Source: Nereocystis luetkeana
Lineage: Eukaryota; Sar; Phaeophyceae; Laminariales; Laminariaceae
Direction: 5' to 3'
DNA length: 64,000 bases
NCBI GenBank assembly: GCA_031213475.1
Contig: JARUPZ010000020.1
Span: forward strand, 620,001 to 684,000
Under the pieces are notes generated by a model. That model had not been told where the DNA came from, did not search any database, and was given only the letters and a program-made list of their open reading frames with translations. The first letter of the stretch is position 1; each line of letters opens with the position of its first letter. A program made the position numbers and the translations under genes. This document shows positions 48,886 to 58,900 of the stretch, piece by piece.

Positions 48886-49727
48886 CATTTCGTTTTTCTG
48901 CTCTAGCTCGACCGTTCCTTGCGGGCCAAAATTTGGCAGACCGGATATGAGCTCCTTGGTGCACTTCCGTGAGTGTGCCAAAGCGACAGCACTTTTCGTG
49001 TCCTCCTTCATACCGGACCTTGTCGCTGAAGGTTGAAAATGTGGTTCCAGGCGCTTGAATTTTCGGTTTCTTGTACTATAATAGCCAAGTTTTTTTTCTG
49101 GTGTAGAACGAGAGCTGGAGGAACCCAGAAGTCGTAACGAGTACGTTCCTCCTTCTCGTTCTTTAGCAGAAAAAAATACTTGACTTACCTGTTCGCCTCG
49201 GTGGTTCAAGTGGTTAACCTCGAATTCTACTTGTGTTTGAGTCCTGGGTTCGAGCCCCCGGTGGGTCGGACATTTGACTTTATTTCCAAAAAAAAAAAAA
49301 AAAAAGGATTCAATTGTTGAGAGCGCCTTGCAGCGTGGGTAGGCACAATTCGATGCGAGTCGATGAGGGAAGAAAAAGGCTGAAATCTTCTCGCGATAAA
49401 AATGAAGGCACGTGCCGTAGCGGGAAGGGGGTAGAAGAGCCTGCTACGTGACCCCGGATCTGAGTTACGATTTGGAAGGAGAGAGAGAAGAAGATGTGCG
49501 AAGGTAATAAATGGGATGAGCAAAAAAAAAAAAAAAGTACAAGAAACCGAAAATTCAAGCGCCTGGAACCACATTTTCAACCTTCAGCGACAAGGTCCGG
49601 TATGAAGGAGGACACGAAAAGTACTGTCGCTTTGGCACACTCACGGGAGTGCACCAAGGAGCTCATATCCGGTCTGCCAATGTTTGGCCCGCCAGGAACG
49701 GTCGAGCTAGAGCAGAAAAACGAAATG
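48886..49727. repeat. 191-bp inverted repeat flanking a tRNA-like promoter unit
   Basis: Arms 48886-49076 and 49537-49727 are inverted copies with about 5 differences. On the appropriate strand each reads ...FKRLEPHFQPSATRSGMKE-like, but this is a consequence of the identity and not evidence of coding. The 460-bp centre includes A and B boxes (49202-49257) and a poly(A) tract. Confidence 0.93.
49195..49306 (+). mobile_element. tRNA-derived SINE-like unit
   Basis: A box TGGTTCAAGTGG at 49202-49213, B box GGTTCGAGCC at 49248-49257 and an A-rich tail (49288-49306), the structure of a tRNA-derived SINE. The two boxes are at tRNA-like spacing. Confidence 0.65.
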
Positions 49728-49864
49728 TCCTCAGAAAAAAAACGGCGGCAGGTGTGCTTCCATTGGCTTTGTTGTCGGGACTTTTGGCAATATCAGCTTT
49801 TTTTCGTGGGCAGTGCCGGCGTCCCCGGTGGCTTGGCAGGTGGTCCGCGTGCCTGTCAAGATCA

Positions 49865-50092
49865 ATTTCGTGGGTTCAAGTCTCACCGAGTGCATGCTTG
49901 TTGGGCTTTTTCTTGCATAAAAGAAATTGATTAGCGGAAAGCGCGAGAGCGTGAGTTAGCTACATTCGATGAAAATCGACGAGCAGTGGGAATGCTGAAC
50001 CCTATGCGCGATAAAAAATAAAGACACGTACCGGGGGGGAAAAGGGTAGACACCTGTGACCACGGCTTGTCTAGAAGGTCGTCGAGGGTAAA
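49865..50092 (+). repeat. SINE-like repeat S1, copy 2
   Basis: TTTCGTGGGTTCAAGTCTCA through CGACGAGCAGTGGGAA and CACCTGTGACCACGGCTTGT, closely matching 41684-41915. Confidence 0.8.
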
Positions 50093-50725
50093 AACCTCCT
50101 ACCAGGTACGAGTTAGCCTGGAAACAAAAAGTGAGAGTGATGTTTTAAGAAAAAAGTGCAACACAGGTGAAAAAAACGCGCCGAGAAACGAGAAACTGGC
50201 TCAGGGACTATAGGTAGGGGTCGAGAAGTATATATAGGTTGCTCGCGCGAAGCGCGAAAAAAATATATACCTGGTAGGCGTTTTTCTCGGGCGAGCTACA
50301 ATACGAAACACTTAGTAATAGTGAGAAAAAATAAGAAACAGGAATGCTGGTGCAGCCCGAATTTCTTATTCGGGAAATTTCTATACTGACTTCAGTACAA
50401 CGGCTCTGAAATTTCTTATTTTCCTGCCATTGTTGACTATTACAGGGGGCTCCTTTACGTGTGTTCTGGTAGAGGGCAAGATTATTATTTTGTTTAAAAT
50501 GTTAAAAGTCGGCTTCAAGTAATAGCGCATATCTACTCGAGACAAAATCCGATTGCAAAACGGTTTTTCACGTTGGATGACCTGGCACTTTTCGAATAGA
50601 ACGGCAATGCCGGTATATTTGATGCATATGAAGGGTTGTGGGGGTGTCGTCACAAAGATGGGCAACGAAAAACTCGAAAATACATTCCGTACGACTGAAG
50701 CTAGCTGCTCTAGAATTTGATCTCT

Positions 50726-51531
50726 GAGGGCCGGTCCTAGCGGGGGCAAAAAAACGAAAAACAAAACGGAATAAAACGAACAGACTTTCGTTTTTTGCAA
50801 AAAACAGCACATTGAGTCCTAACGAGAAAAAAAAAACGAAACAAAAACGAAGCAAAAAGAAGAAGCCGAGTCAAATATTTACGCGGTACAATTTTTCAGA
50901 GTGACTCAACCACCACAGCACGTGATTACCGGCGATAGCGATCGACAGCGACGGTGGATAGACACAACTCGCACGCGTGAGGCACCCTCCACAGCAGGCA
51001 GTTCTCGTGGGGTCCAACCCGCTCCCTCCGGAGTGCTCTAGAAATGGTGTATCGGCCATCGCTGTTTGACGGCAAGCGTTTGAATTTTAAGTGGGACTCA
51101 TGTCGAAAAAATTACCGCCACAGCCACTTCCTGACCCCCCGGTTTCTTGCGAGGGCAGCCCATGGTGATTCCCTACCCCATATGTTTTCGCGCCGTCAGC
51201 AGGCAAGCCGCGTGGCAGCCACATGCATTACCTCGGCCATCGTGCGCTTGCCAACCGGTCGTAGAAAAATTATCGGAACTTCATCCCAACGCTTCGAGCT
51301 CCTCCTATGTTCCTCTTCGACCCTGGGTATCCCATATTTTCTATTATTCGGCACCCATTTCGTTTTTTAAGTCCCACGAGGACTTGAACAAAAAAAACGA
51401 AACGTGAAAACGGACGTATCGGGATCTCCACTTCTAACTTTTTTATTTTACCAAATTAAACTCACGTGCCCTTCAGTTCTGCTCTTCGTTTTTTTATTTC
51501 GTTTATTTTGCCCCCGTTAGGACCGGCCCTG
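50726..51531. mobile_element. TIR element, hAT-like ends, no target duplication found
   Basis: Ends AGGGCCGGTCCTAGCGGGGG and, inverted at the right, AGGGCCGGTCCTAACGGGGG, extending about 35 bp. The right terminus reads CAGGG..., as in hAT elements. Flanking octamers (TGATCTCT and ACAACACA) differ, so the ends may be from different copies or the element is old. Confidence 0.6.
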
Positions 51532-52322
51532 ACAACACAGAACGATCACACATACATGAGATACTCACCGCAACGTGTCCGAAGGAAGAGATATCTCGTA
51601 AAATATACCACTATGTTAAAAACATGGAGACATGGAGAATTGTCTGGCAGTGTGATGACGAAGTTCACTGCATTCTAGACAACACACACAACGCAGAGTT
51701 ACGTCGCCCTCGGCCTTCTCAAAGAAAACATACTGCAATACACGGAAAACGCCGAGACGTATCTTAAGAAGTAGACGATTTCAATCGAAAAACGTATCTT
51801 CAGCAGCAGCCAGGGCTACACTAAATCCTGCACGTCAGCCCATATTTAACGTCAGTGGCAACTAAAGACAATCGCCTGTGCGACCACGCCAGCCATATTT
51901 AGATTCCTCGTACGACCCATGGGAACATCCGAGGAGGAACTTCGATTTTCTTCTGCGTTCGTTTCCCGTCCCTGGGCGAGGGTCAGCAGGCACGATACGT
52001 CCTTGCTCGCCCAAATATGGGTCCAGAGTCGATCTGAGACCATCAACCCTTGCGTTGTGCGCACTCCTGGCAACCTCCGGATTTCTCCATCGGTGTACGA
52101 CCGTCCTTCCCTCCGCCCACCCCCCCCCTGGCGATATCCACCCGCAATGCGAGGACTCACGTCTCCGCCCCTGCCCCCACCGTCCCGGCCGCGACCATGG
52201 GTGGCGCCAACGAATCCCGCATTAAGGGGTTGAGAGTAAACATTCAAGGCGTGGTCACGGCAGTGCTTAAACTCTTGGGCGGTGCTTGCTGCATCATCCC
52301 CCTGACGACCCCGCGGCGATTT

Positions 52323-53635
52323 TCATGATCGGGAGCCATGCGCATTTCGCAGACACCGAAGCTTTGTAGTTGGCTGGCTATCTTCCTGTTGATGGAAAAG
52401 ACGAAGAGGGTGCAAAGATACCGGCGGTAGCCCTGAATATGAGGGACGCAACAAGAAGGCAAGAAAAGTGTTGCCGCGACAGCGGTGATTGGTTGAGGCC
52501 CGAAAATGTCTTCGAAGCGTTTCCGCCGATTTAAACGAGCAGCCGATCTTGTACATCCGAAAGGTACGCACATTTGACCCAGTTTACATATCACATTATA
52601 GAAGTTATATTACTACGATAGTGCCGCTATCTATTTGTTCAAGAAAGCTAGCTAGCCTTAGCACGATTCGTAACCGCGAGCAGGCTGCCAACACACGCAC
52701 CGAAGTTAACAAGCCTCTACATATTGTTTCAATTGTTATACAAGCATCTACACGCGCCGCTCACCTGTATATCCCTGTCGCCCGGCCGCGTTAGACCCGC
52801 GACGTTGTCGTCCTGGCCAAGGGCGAGACCGATCCACTCGTTGCCTGCTCTGGCTCCACCTGCAGCGTCGTCACCTTCAGCATCAGCACTAACTGGCAAA
52901 TGATTAGAAAATTATGCGGTCCACGCCAGATGAGCGTATGTGACAGTGAAACCGATGTCTCAATCTCACGCAAGGGCTACACAGTATCGTTCGCTTGCAT
53001 CAGAAATGTCAGACTCCATCATCCGCGAAAAAAAGTGGAATGTTTACACGTTACCGCCATCCTTACGCCAGAGCCCCAGCAAACGACCAATGACCCACCT
53101 GCTCCCGTTGCGGTGTTCCCGGTAGGAAGGTCCTCGTTGTTGAAGTCGCCAGTGACTCCGCACCATCGTCCAGCGGCAGCTTGTAAGATTCCGCCTGCGG
53201 ATGATATATACGCCCTGCAACGATATACCATCGAAAGCGGCAGGTTCAGCAGACTCTGGCCGTGTTTTGTCTTGGCGTACCCCCCCCCCCTCTCCCTCAA
53301 CAAATCCTCCTCCTTCCTGGGCAGCACGCTCGCCTGCGCGGCTGCATCAAACCCCTCGGCACCGTCTGCTGCGATTTCCTGCGGGTGGGAGGTAGGGCGC
53401 CGGTTCGGGGCGCTGCGCCCTGGCCTGCGGCAGTGGATACCGTATGTCGTTCCGTGCAACGCTTGCTCGTCGCTTGCCCGGTCTTTCATTACACAGGTAT
53501 TGGCGGCGACCTGGCGTAACGGACGAAAGCGCCTAGTAATGTTTCCCTCGTGCTCTTGACCGCTCCCCACAGCCCGATCAGCTGCGTCCGGGCTTCCCCG
53601 TAATAGAGAGCTTCACGCGCGGAAAGTAGCTGATG
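52323..53635 (-). CDS. Unidentified multi-exon gene (4 exons modelled)
   Basis: Exons 53635-53495, 53378-53099, 52889-52765 and 52547-52323 give 256 codons with every phase closing on GT-AG (donors GTGTAA, GTGGGT, GTGAGC). Segments are HQLLSAREALYYGEARTQLI, then EIAADGAEGF...RKEEDLLRER, CGVTGDFNNEDLPTGNT, GNEWIGLALGQDDN and CSFKSAETLRRHF. No family is recognised. The first exon is ambiguous: an overlapping frame (LVHAPLRQTYLVYALSAKR, donor GTATGC at about 53650) is equally coding-like and also phase 0. The 5' end is missing and may include the exons at 54.5-55.5 kb. Acidic and Gly/Ala-rich stretches suggest partial disorder. Confidence 0.45.
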
Positions 53636-54541
53636 CTGTACAGGCATACCCGTTTCGCGGACAGGGCGTAGACGAGATATGTTTGGCGGAGAGGGGCGTG
53701 GACGAGGGCGGGAAGGACGAGGGTACTTCTGTGTGTAGCACTAGAGGGGCGCTGAGCGTTACGATTACGTATTGCAGTACCAACATATTCGATGATAGAG
53801 CTGTTACCGGCCACCGTATTTCCTCGAAACATTTCGAATCAGGCGCCAGGTCCTCAGTTTCAGGGAACGCAGAGGCAAGGAGATGGCACACTTCGAGCCG
53901 ACCATCGCTTTGCGCAGAACGACCGAGGTGGAGCTATAATATTACCTTAGTCCTGTTGTGTGTCGTTGAGACGAGCGTGCTGCGGAAGAACGGAATGGCG
54001 CTGTTCGGCAGCTGCTTTCCCAGCAGGCATGCCGTCATAGCGGCGTGGTATCGAGACGAGTATATGCTACCAATTTCAACTTAGCGAGCAGGTGCAAGTA
54101 CGAGGTATTCGCCGCTTCTACGCCGCAGTTGTTGAAAACCTGCGCAGCATCCGTTTTGATGGCGGTACCACTGCTGTAGTCAGCGCAAGGGGTCCATCGA
54201 GCAGAAATGCGGTCGCCGTCCAAGTTGGTGCCAAAACAAAAGAGTGCAGGTATTCCTGCCACAAAAAAAGGGACACAGGAAAAAATGTACCCAGATATTA
54301 GTTGTAATGGCACTCCCTCGTGGTTGGCGACGCTCACCTTAGTCTACCTTCGAGAGCAGTCGGGAACGTCTCCTTTGGGAACCCAGAAGGGACCCTCTGC
54401 AAATGGAAGAGGAAGGACGTGCCGTGCTAGGGGGGTGCATTGATGGCCGCCACTTTGTGCTCCCCGAATCGACCGTCTCCCACCCGCGTCTACACCAAGG
54501 ACCTTCTTCTTTTCCACCCGCCCGGTCGCTCTTACGAAGCA

Positions 54542-54668
54542 CATGGACAGCAGCGGCGGCGGCGGGGGGACCGAACACGATAGTCGGCAGGGACTCCATC
54601 CCCAGCTTTCGGAGAAGAAGGGCCAGCTGGATCACGGCGGTCAGCACAGGAGTCATCTGGGGGTGGGC
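54542..54668 (-). CDS. Coding exon, unidentified (hydrophobic helix)
   Basis: Minus-strand frame with strongly coding codon choice: MTPVLTAVIQLALLLRKLGM, then ESLPTIVFGPPAAAAAVHVL, ending at a GTAAGA donor (phase 1). An acceptor at GCTTGCTGAG would join it in phase to the exon upstream (donor ACAG|GTGAAC near 54884). It is probably part of the gene below or of the 52.3-53.6 kb gene. Confidence 0.4.
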
Positions 54669-54850
54669 TCAGCAAGCGAGACGGACGACGGACGACGGAC
54701 GATCGGTAGAGGCGATGTCGAGTTTTGTAGAAAAATGAACCTTCGTCACTCGTTCCGACGAAACAGGCAAGTCTGCTCTTGACCACCGTCAAAACACTGC
54801 TAAGTTGGTATCAACAGTTGTTTTGCTCTGCTCTGGATCAAGGATGTACC

Positions 54851-55018
54851 CTAAGAACAGAGTAACACAACCCGCAGTTCACCTGTCAGTGCAACAGAAT
54901 GGGCGGCTCCAAGCCGTTGCCCGGTAGATCCTGAGCCCGGTCTCGTAGGAGAGCTCGAGTTGCTTGGGGGGCTACTTCCTGCTGCTACTGCTGCCTGGTC
55001 TGCTGCTACTGCTGTTGT

Positions 55019-55050
<32 letters not shown>

Positions 55051-55462
55051 ATGTGGTGGTTGGTGTTGTTGCTCCTGCTGCTTGCTGTTGATGGTGCTGG
55101 CTGGCACTGGTTCTTCTGTCTAGAGCAGTATCATAGTATTTATAGTAGCACCGCCTTCCCCTTGAAGTCGGCTGCTTTGCGAGTGCTGCTGCTGGAGGTT
55201 TCTGGTACTCCTCCTGGCACTGCTTCTCCTCTTCGGCGTCTGGAGCCTGACACAGAGAGCTCTGACTGCCCGGTCTGCTGCAGCTGCTGCTGCTGCCACT
55301 GCTGCTGTGCTGCTCCTGTGCCGCTACTGCTCTGCCGCTCATGATGTGGGCCATGATGATGTGTTGTTGCCGCGAGGAAGGTGCCGCTCGTACAAAAAAG
55401 TTGACAGTCCAGTGATTTCGGGGTGACTTCGGCGGGATTTCGGCCTCTTGGCCAATAGACAT
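54851..55462 (-). CDS. Low-complexity ORF, possible first exon
   Basis: ATG 55460-55462 opens MSIGQEAEIPPKSPRNHWTV, followed by Ser, Gln and Ala/Thr-rich tracts from CAG/CTG repeats (55000-55340), to a stop at 54851 or, more likely, a donor near 54884 (ACAG|GTGAAC, phase 1). It starts about 300 bp from, and divergent to, the CCNDBP1-like gene. Repeats inflate open frames, so coding status is uncertain. Confidence 0.35.
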
Positions 55463-55764
55463 CGTCGTAATCAAAAGTCGTAACCTATCTCGCTCGGTAA
55501 ATCCCTCATATAATCGGGCATTGATCAATGATAATGCGTCGTACAAGAAAAATCCCCTACCTTTTGTCGCTGTGCCTGAGAAACTAACGTCTGGGTGAAG
55601 ATGGGCCCTAACCCAGCATGCAAAATCGCCTATAAATGTAGTCGAACTCCCTTTCTAATCAAAGTGTGCTGTTGTGCGCTGTGCGCTGTACGCAGTTGCG
55701 GCTGACTCGTTATGCGTTACCACACCACGCCAGGCTCACAGGGTTCTGAAATTTGAACGGCACA

Positions 55765-55938
55765 ATGGCAACACATGAGGGTTCTAAGAACTGCAGCAAG
55801 GGCCACCTAGAAGAACTAGCGTCCGAGATCACCACTCTGATAAAGCACGCAACACCCGCCGCAAACACAACTTCTCCGGCAACTTGCTGGAGCACGAACA
55901 GCGACGACATGGGTGTGGCCATGGCTGTGCTGTCTGCG
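55765..55938 (+). CDS. CCNDBP1-like exon 1
   Basis: ATG in ACAATGG context, 58 codons (MATHEGSKNCSKGHLEELAS...), donor GTGAGT, phase 0. Confidence 0.7.
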
Positions 55939-58900
55939 GTGAGTGGCGCCTTACCCCCTTGCAAACTACAAGGTTGCAGACAACCTACCAGGGCCTCTTG
56001 TAGTGTGCTTCACGAGGAGCAAGCGGTGGGGATACCAATGTATTGTTGTGACCTACCAGGTATTTCTCAGTATGTTGTACAAGGCGCTTCGCTCCGCGGG
56101 CGGCCTACGCCGCCCGCTACGCTCGCTCAGGAAGGAAAAGTACATCAAATTACCATGCGAAGCGGGCAGAGGCCCATAATTATTGAATACCAGGTACCTG
56201 GTACCTGGTATCGTTTTTTATATTATGGTCGTACAGTAGTTGCAAACTGGCGACTTGATACGACTAGTGCCAAGAGTCCCATGCTTCAGGAGAAAACAGC
56301 TACTCTCGCTCAGGAAGGAATTTTTTTCAAAGTATATCCAACTAGTATATGCGAAGCGGACAGAGGTCCATGATAGAGTTGCACCCCGTCTGACTGAGAA
56401 CCGGGTACCCGGTGGCGGGTACCCGGAACCGTCGGAACCGGAACCGTCCCGGTCCAACTCACGGAACCGCGGGTATTTGTACCCCGGGTACCCGGGTACC
56501 CGGGTACCCGTCAATTGTGCTATACGGAGGCCCCAACGTTGGTTTACACTCCAGCGGCTGTGCCTCTCAGCTCTAGACTCTCGCCTCTCGCCCCTGCAGA
56601 CTACAGACCGAGAATAGAGAATACCCCTATTAATACCTGCCTTGCCTACCACGCCGCCGTTCCAAAGCTACAAGTTTAGCAAATATTGTATGGTAACCCG
56701 GGTACCCGTGTCCGCCTTACCACGCCGCCGCTCAAACGCAAAAGGGGAGCTAATAGTGTATGGTAACCCGGGTCTACATGGGTACCCAGATATCCGTTTC
56801 CGCCCCATCCGCCGCCGCTCAAACGCTAAAAGGGGAGCAAATAGTGTATGGTAACCCGGGTACCCGTGTCTTCCGGGACCCGGGTACCCGGTTCCGGTTC
56901 CGCCTCAACCGCCCCCCACCCGGTCGGGTACCCGGTTCCAAATCTTGAGGCCGGGGTGCAACTCTAGTCCATGATTGAATATAGTTTTTTTTTTAAATTA
57001 TGTTCGTAGTTGCAAACTCGCGACTTGATAATGGCAAGAGTCCCGCCGCCATGCTTCAGGAGAAAACAGCTCGGACGCCACATACGCTTCGCATCGCGTG
57101 CGGTTGCCGCACGTACGTACGTACATACCCCAGGTAAGCTACTTAATTTATTATTATCATGCTTGCCATCCGACAATGTGTAGTGTTGTTGTTCCAAAAA
57201 ACGACTACCTGGTATTAAATAACAGAAAGTGAAGAACTCTCCAGAACGAAAGCGCGGCAGTATCATACGACAAATCAAAACTGATGTGACGCTCATGAAG
57301 TCTATACTTGATTTATTATTATGATACCATGTATGCTGTCGGTATATACGAAAAAAGAGAAAGCACAGCACGGCACAGCGGTACAGCAGCACCGCAAAAA
57401 CCATGTAAATTGAAACCGAAAAATTCGTGAAGAAAAAACAATCCCCGTCCCTCTCCTGAAATATTTTTCTGTCTGACTGGAACACCTTGCACCGGTCGAA
57501 AAAGAAATCAAAATGAACAGCAGAGCTTCTCTCTCGGCACTGGGCCGAGGGATAGGTACAAAGTTATGACTTACAAGCAAAGAACAGCGTAAAAACAGAC
57601 TAGACTTTTCGAGCTTGCACCGATCACACCAGAGCTAGGACTTACCGTATGACTTGCAAAATGGCCGTGATTGGCCAACAGTGCCGTTACAGCTCCTGAT
57701 GAGCACAAATATCGTATTGAGCGTGCTACGAGTACAACAAGCAGGCTGTTGCACATTGCTGCGACCATGCCGCCCAGCAGCACCAGCAGGAAAAACCATG
57801 CGCGTGAGGTGGCACACCCACAGTATACTCTATGGTTTGGTGCATGTATCGGAGCCTGCGATGCATCACGGGGGATGGACAGGTAGAGCTTGGGGTGCCG
57901 GCGCATGATGTATCCCGACTCCCGACCGCACCCACCACGACGACCAAATACAACCGCCACCACCTGCTGCTGTTGCCCAGCAGCAGAAACAGGCCAAACC
58001 AGCGCGTGAGGTGGCACACCCGCGGTGTACTCTTGGCTACTGTAGTAGCTGTGATTGCAAGGGTCGGAGCCTACGACACATGATCGAGGATAGATAGGCA
58101 GAAGTTGGTGTGCGGGGGCATGTATGTGTGTATCCCGACTCCCGAACACACCCACCGATCAACAACCAACTGCCACCAGGTAAAATTGCGTGAAGGGGTG
58201 ACACATCCGGGGTGTACTCTCGGCTACTACTGCAGACTGTACTTACTTACTTGTAATCGATGCACGTTTCGGAGCCTGCGATGCGTCATCGACGATAGAG
58301 AGGCAGAGCTTGGGGTGCGGGCGCATATATGTATGTACTCTATGTACCCCTAATCCCGACTACGCCCACCACGATCAACAACCAACTGCCAACAGACATA
58401 CCTGCGAGAGGTGACACATTCGGGGTGTACTCTTGGCTACTGTCCTAGTTGCAAGTGTCGGATCCTACAATGCATCATCGAGGATAAATAGGCAGAGCTC
58501 GGGGTGCGGGCGCATGTATGTATGGATGTATGTATGTATCCATGTATCCTAATAATCCTGACTCCCGACGACGTTCACCACAACGACCAACTGCCACCGG
58601 ACAAAACTACTCATCCTCCAGCAGCAACAGGCGCCCAGCAGCAGCAGCAGCTTGCAAAATCATGCGCGTAAGGTGGCACATCCGGAGTGTACTTTATGAC
58701 TAGTTGCGTGCATCGGAGCCTACTCTGCAGCACCGAGGGTGGATAGTAGGCAGAGCTGGGGGCGCGGGCGCATGTACAGCATGATGAATCATAATTATTT
58801 GTCATCCCGACTCCAAACGACACCGACCTCAACGATCAACAACCGCCACCAGAAAAAAAAACCCGCTGTTCTCCTCTGCTGTTGTTCTGAGCAGCAGTGC

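Larger units (their letters stand above)
47691..51843. other. Repeat-rich region
   Basis: Contains the inverted repeat 48886-49727 with its tRNA-like centre, SINE-like S1 copy 2 and a TIR element (50726-51531). No gene is supported. Confidence 0.5.
56085..57540. repeat. Dispersed repeat R1, copies 2 and 3, with nested insertions
   Basis: 56085-56373 and 56967-57540 match 3640-4150 in parallel order. Copy 3 also contains R3 (57135-57300). At 56188-56213 copy 2 has three stacked CCWGGTA units where the other copies have a single TA. Confidence 0.85.
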
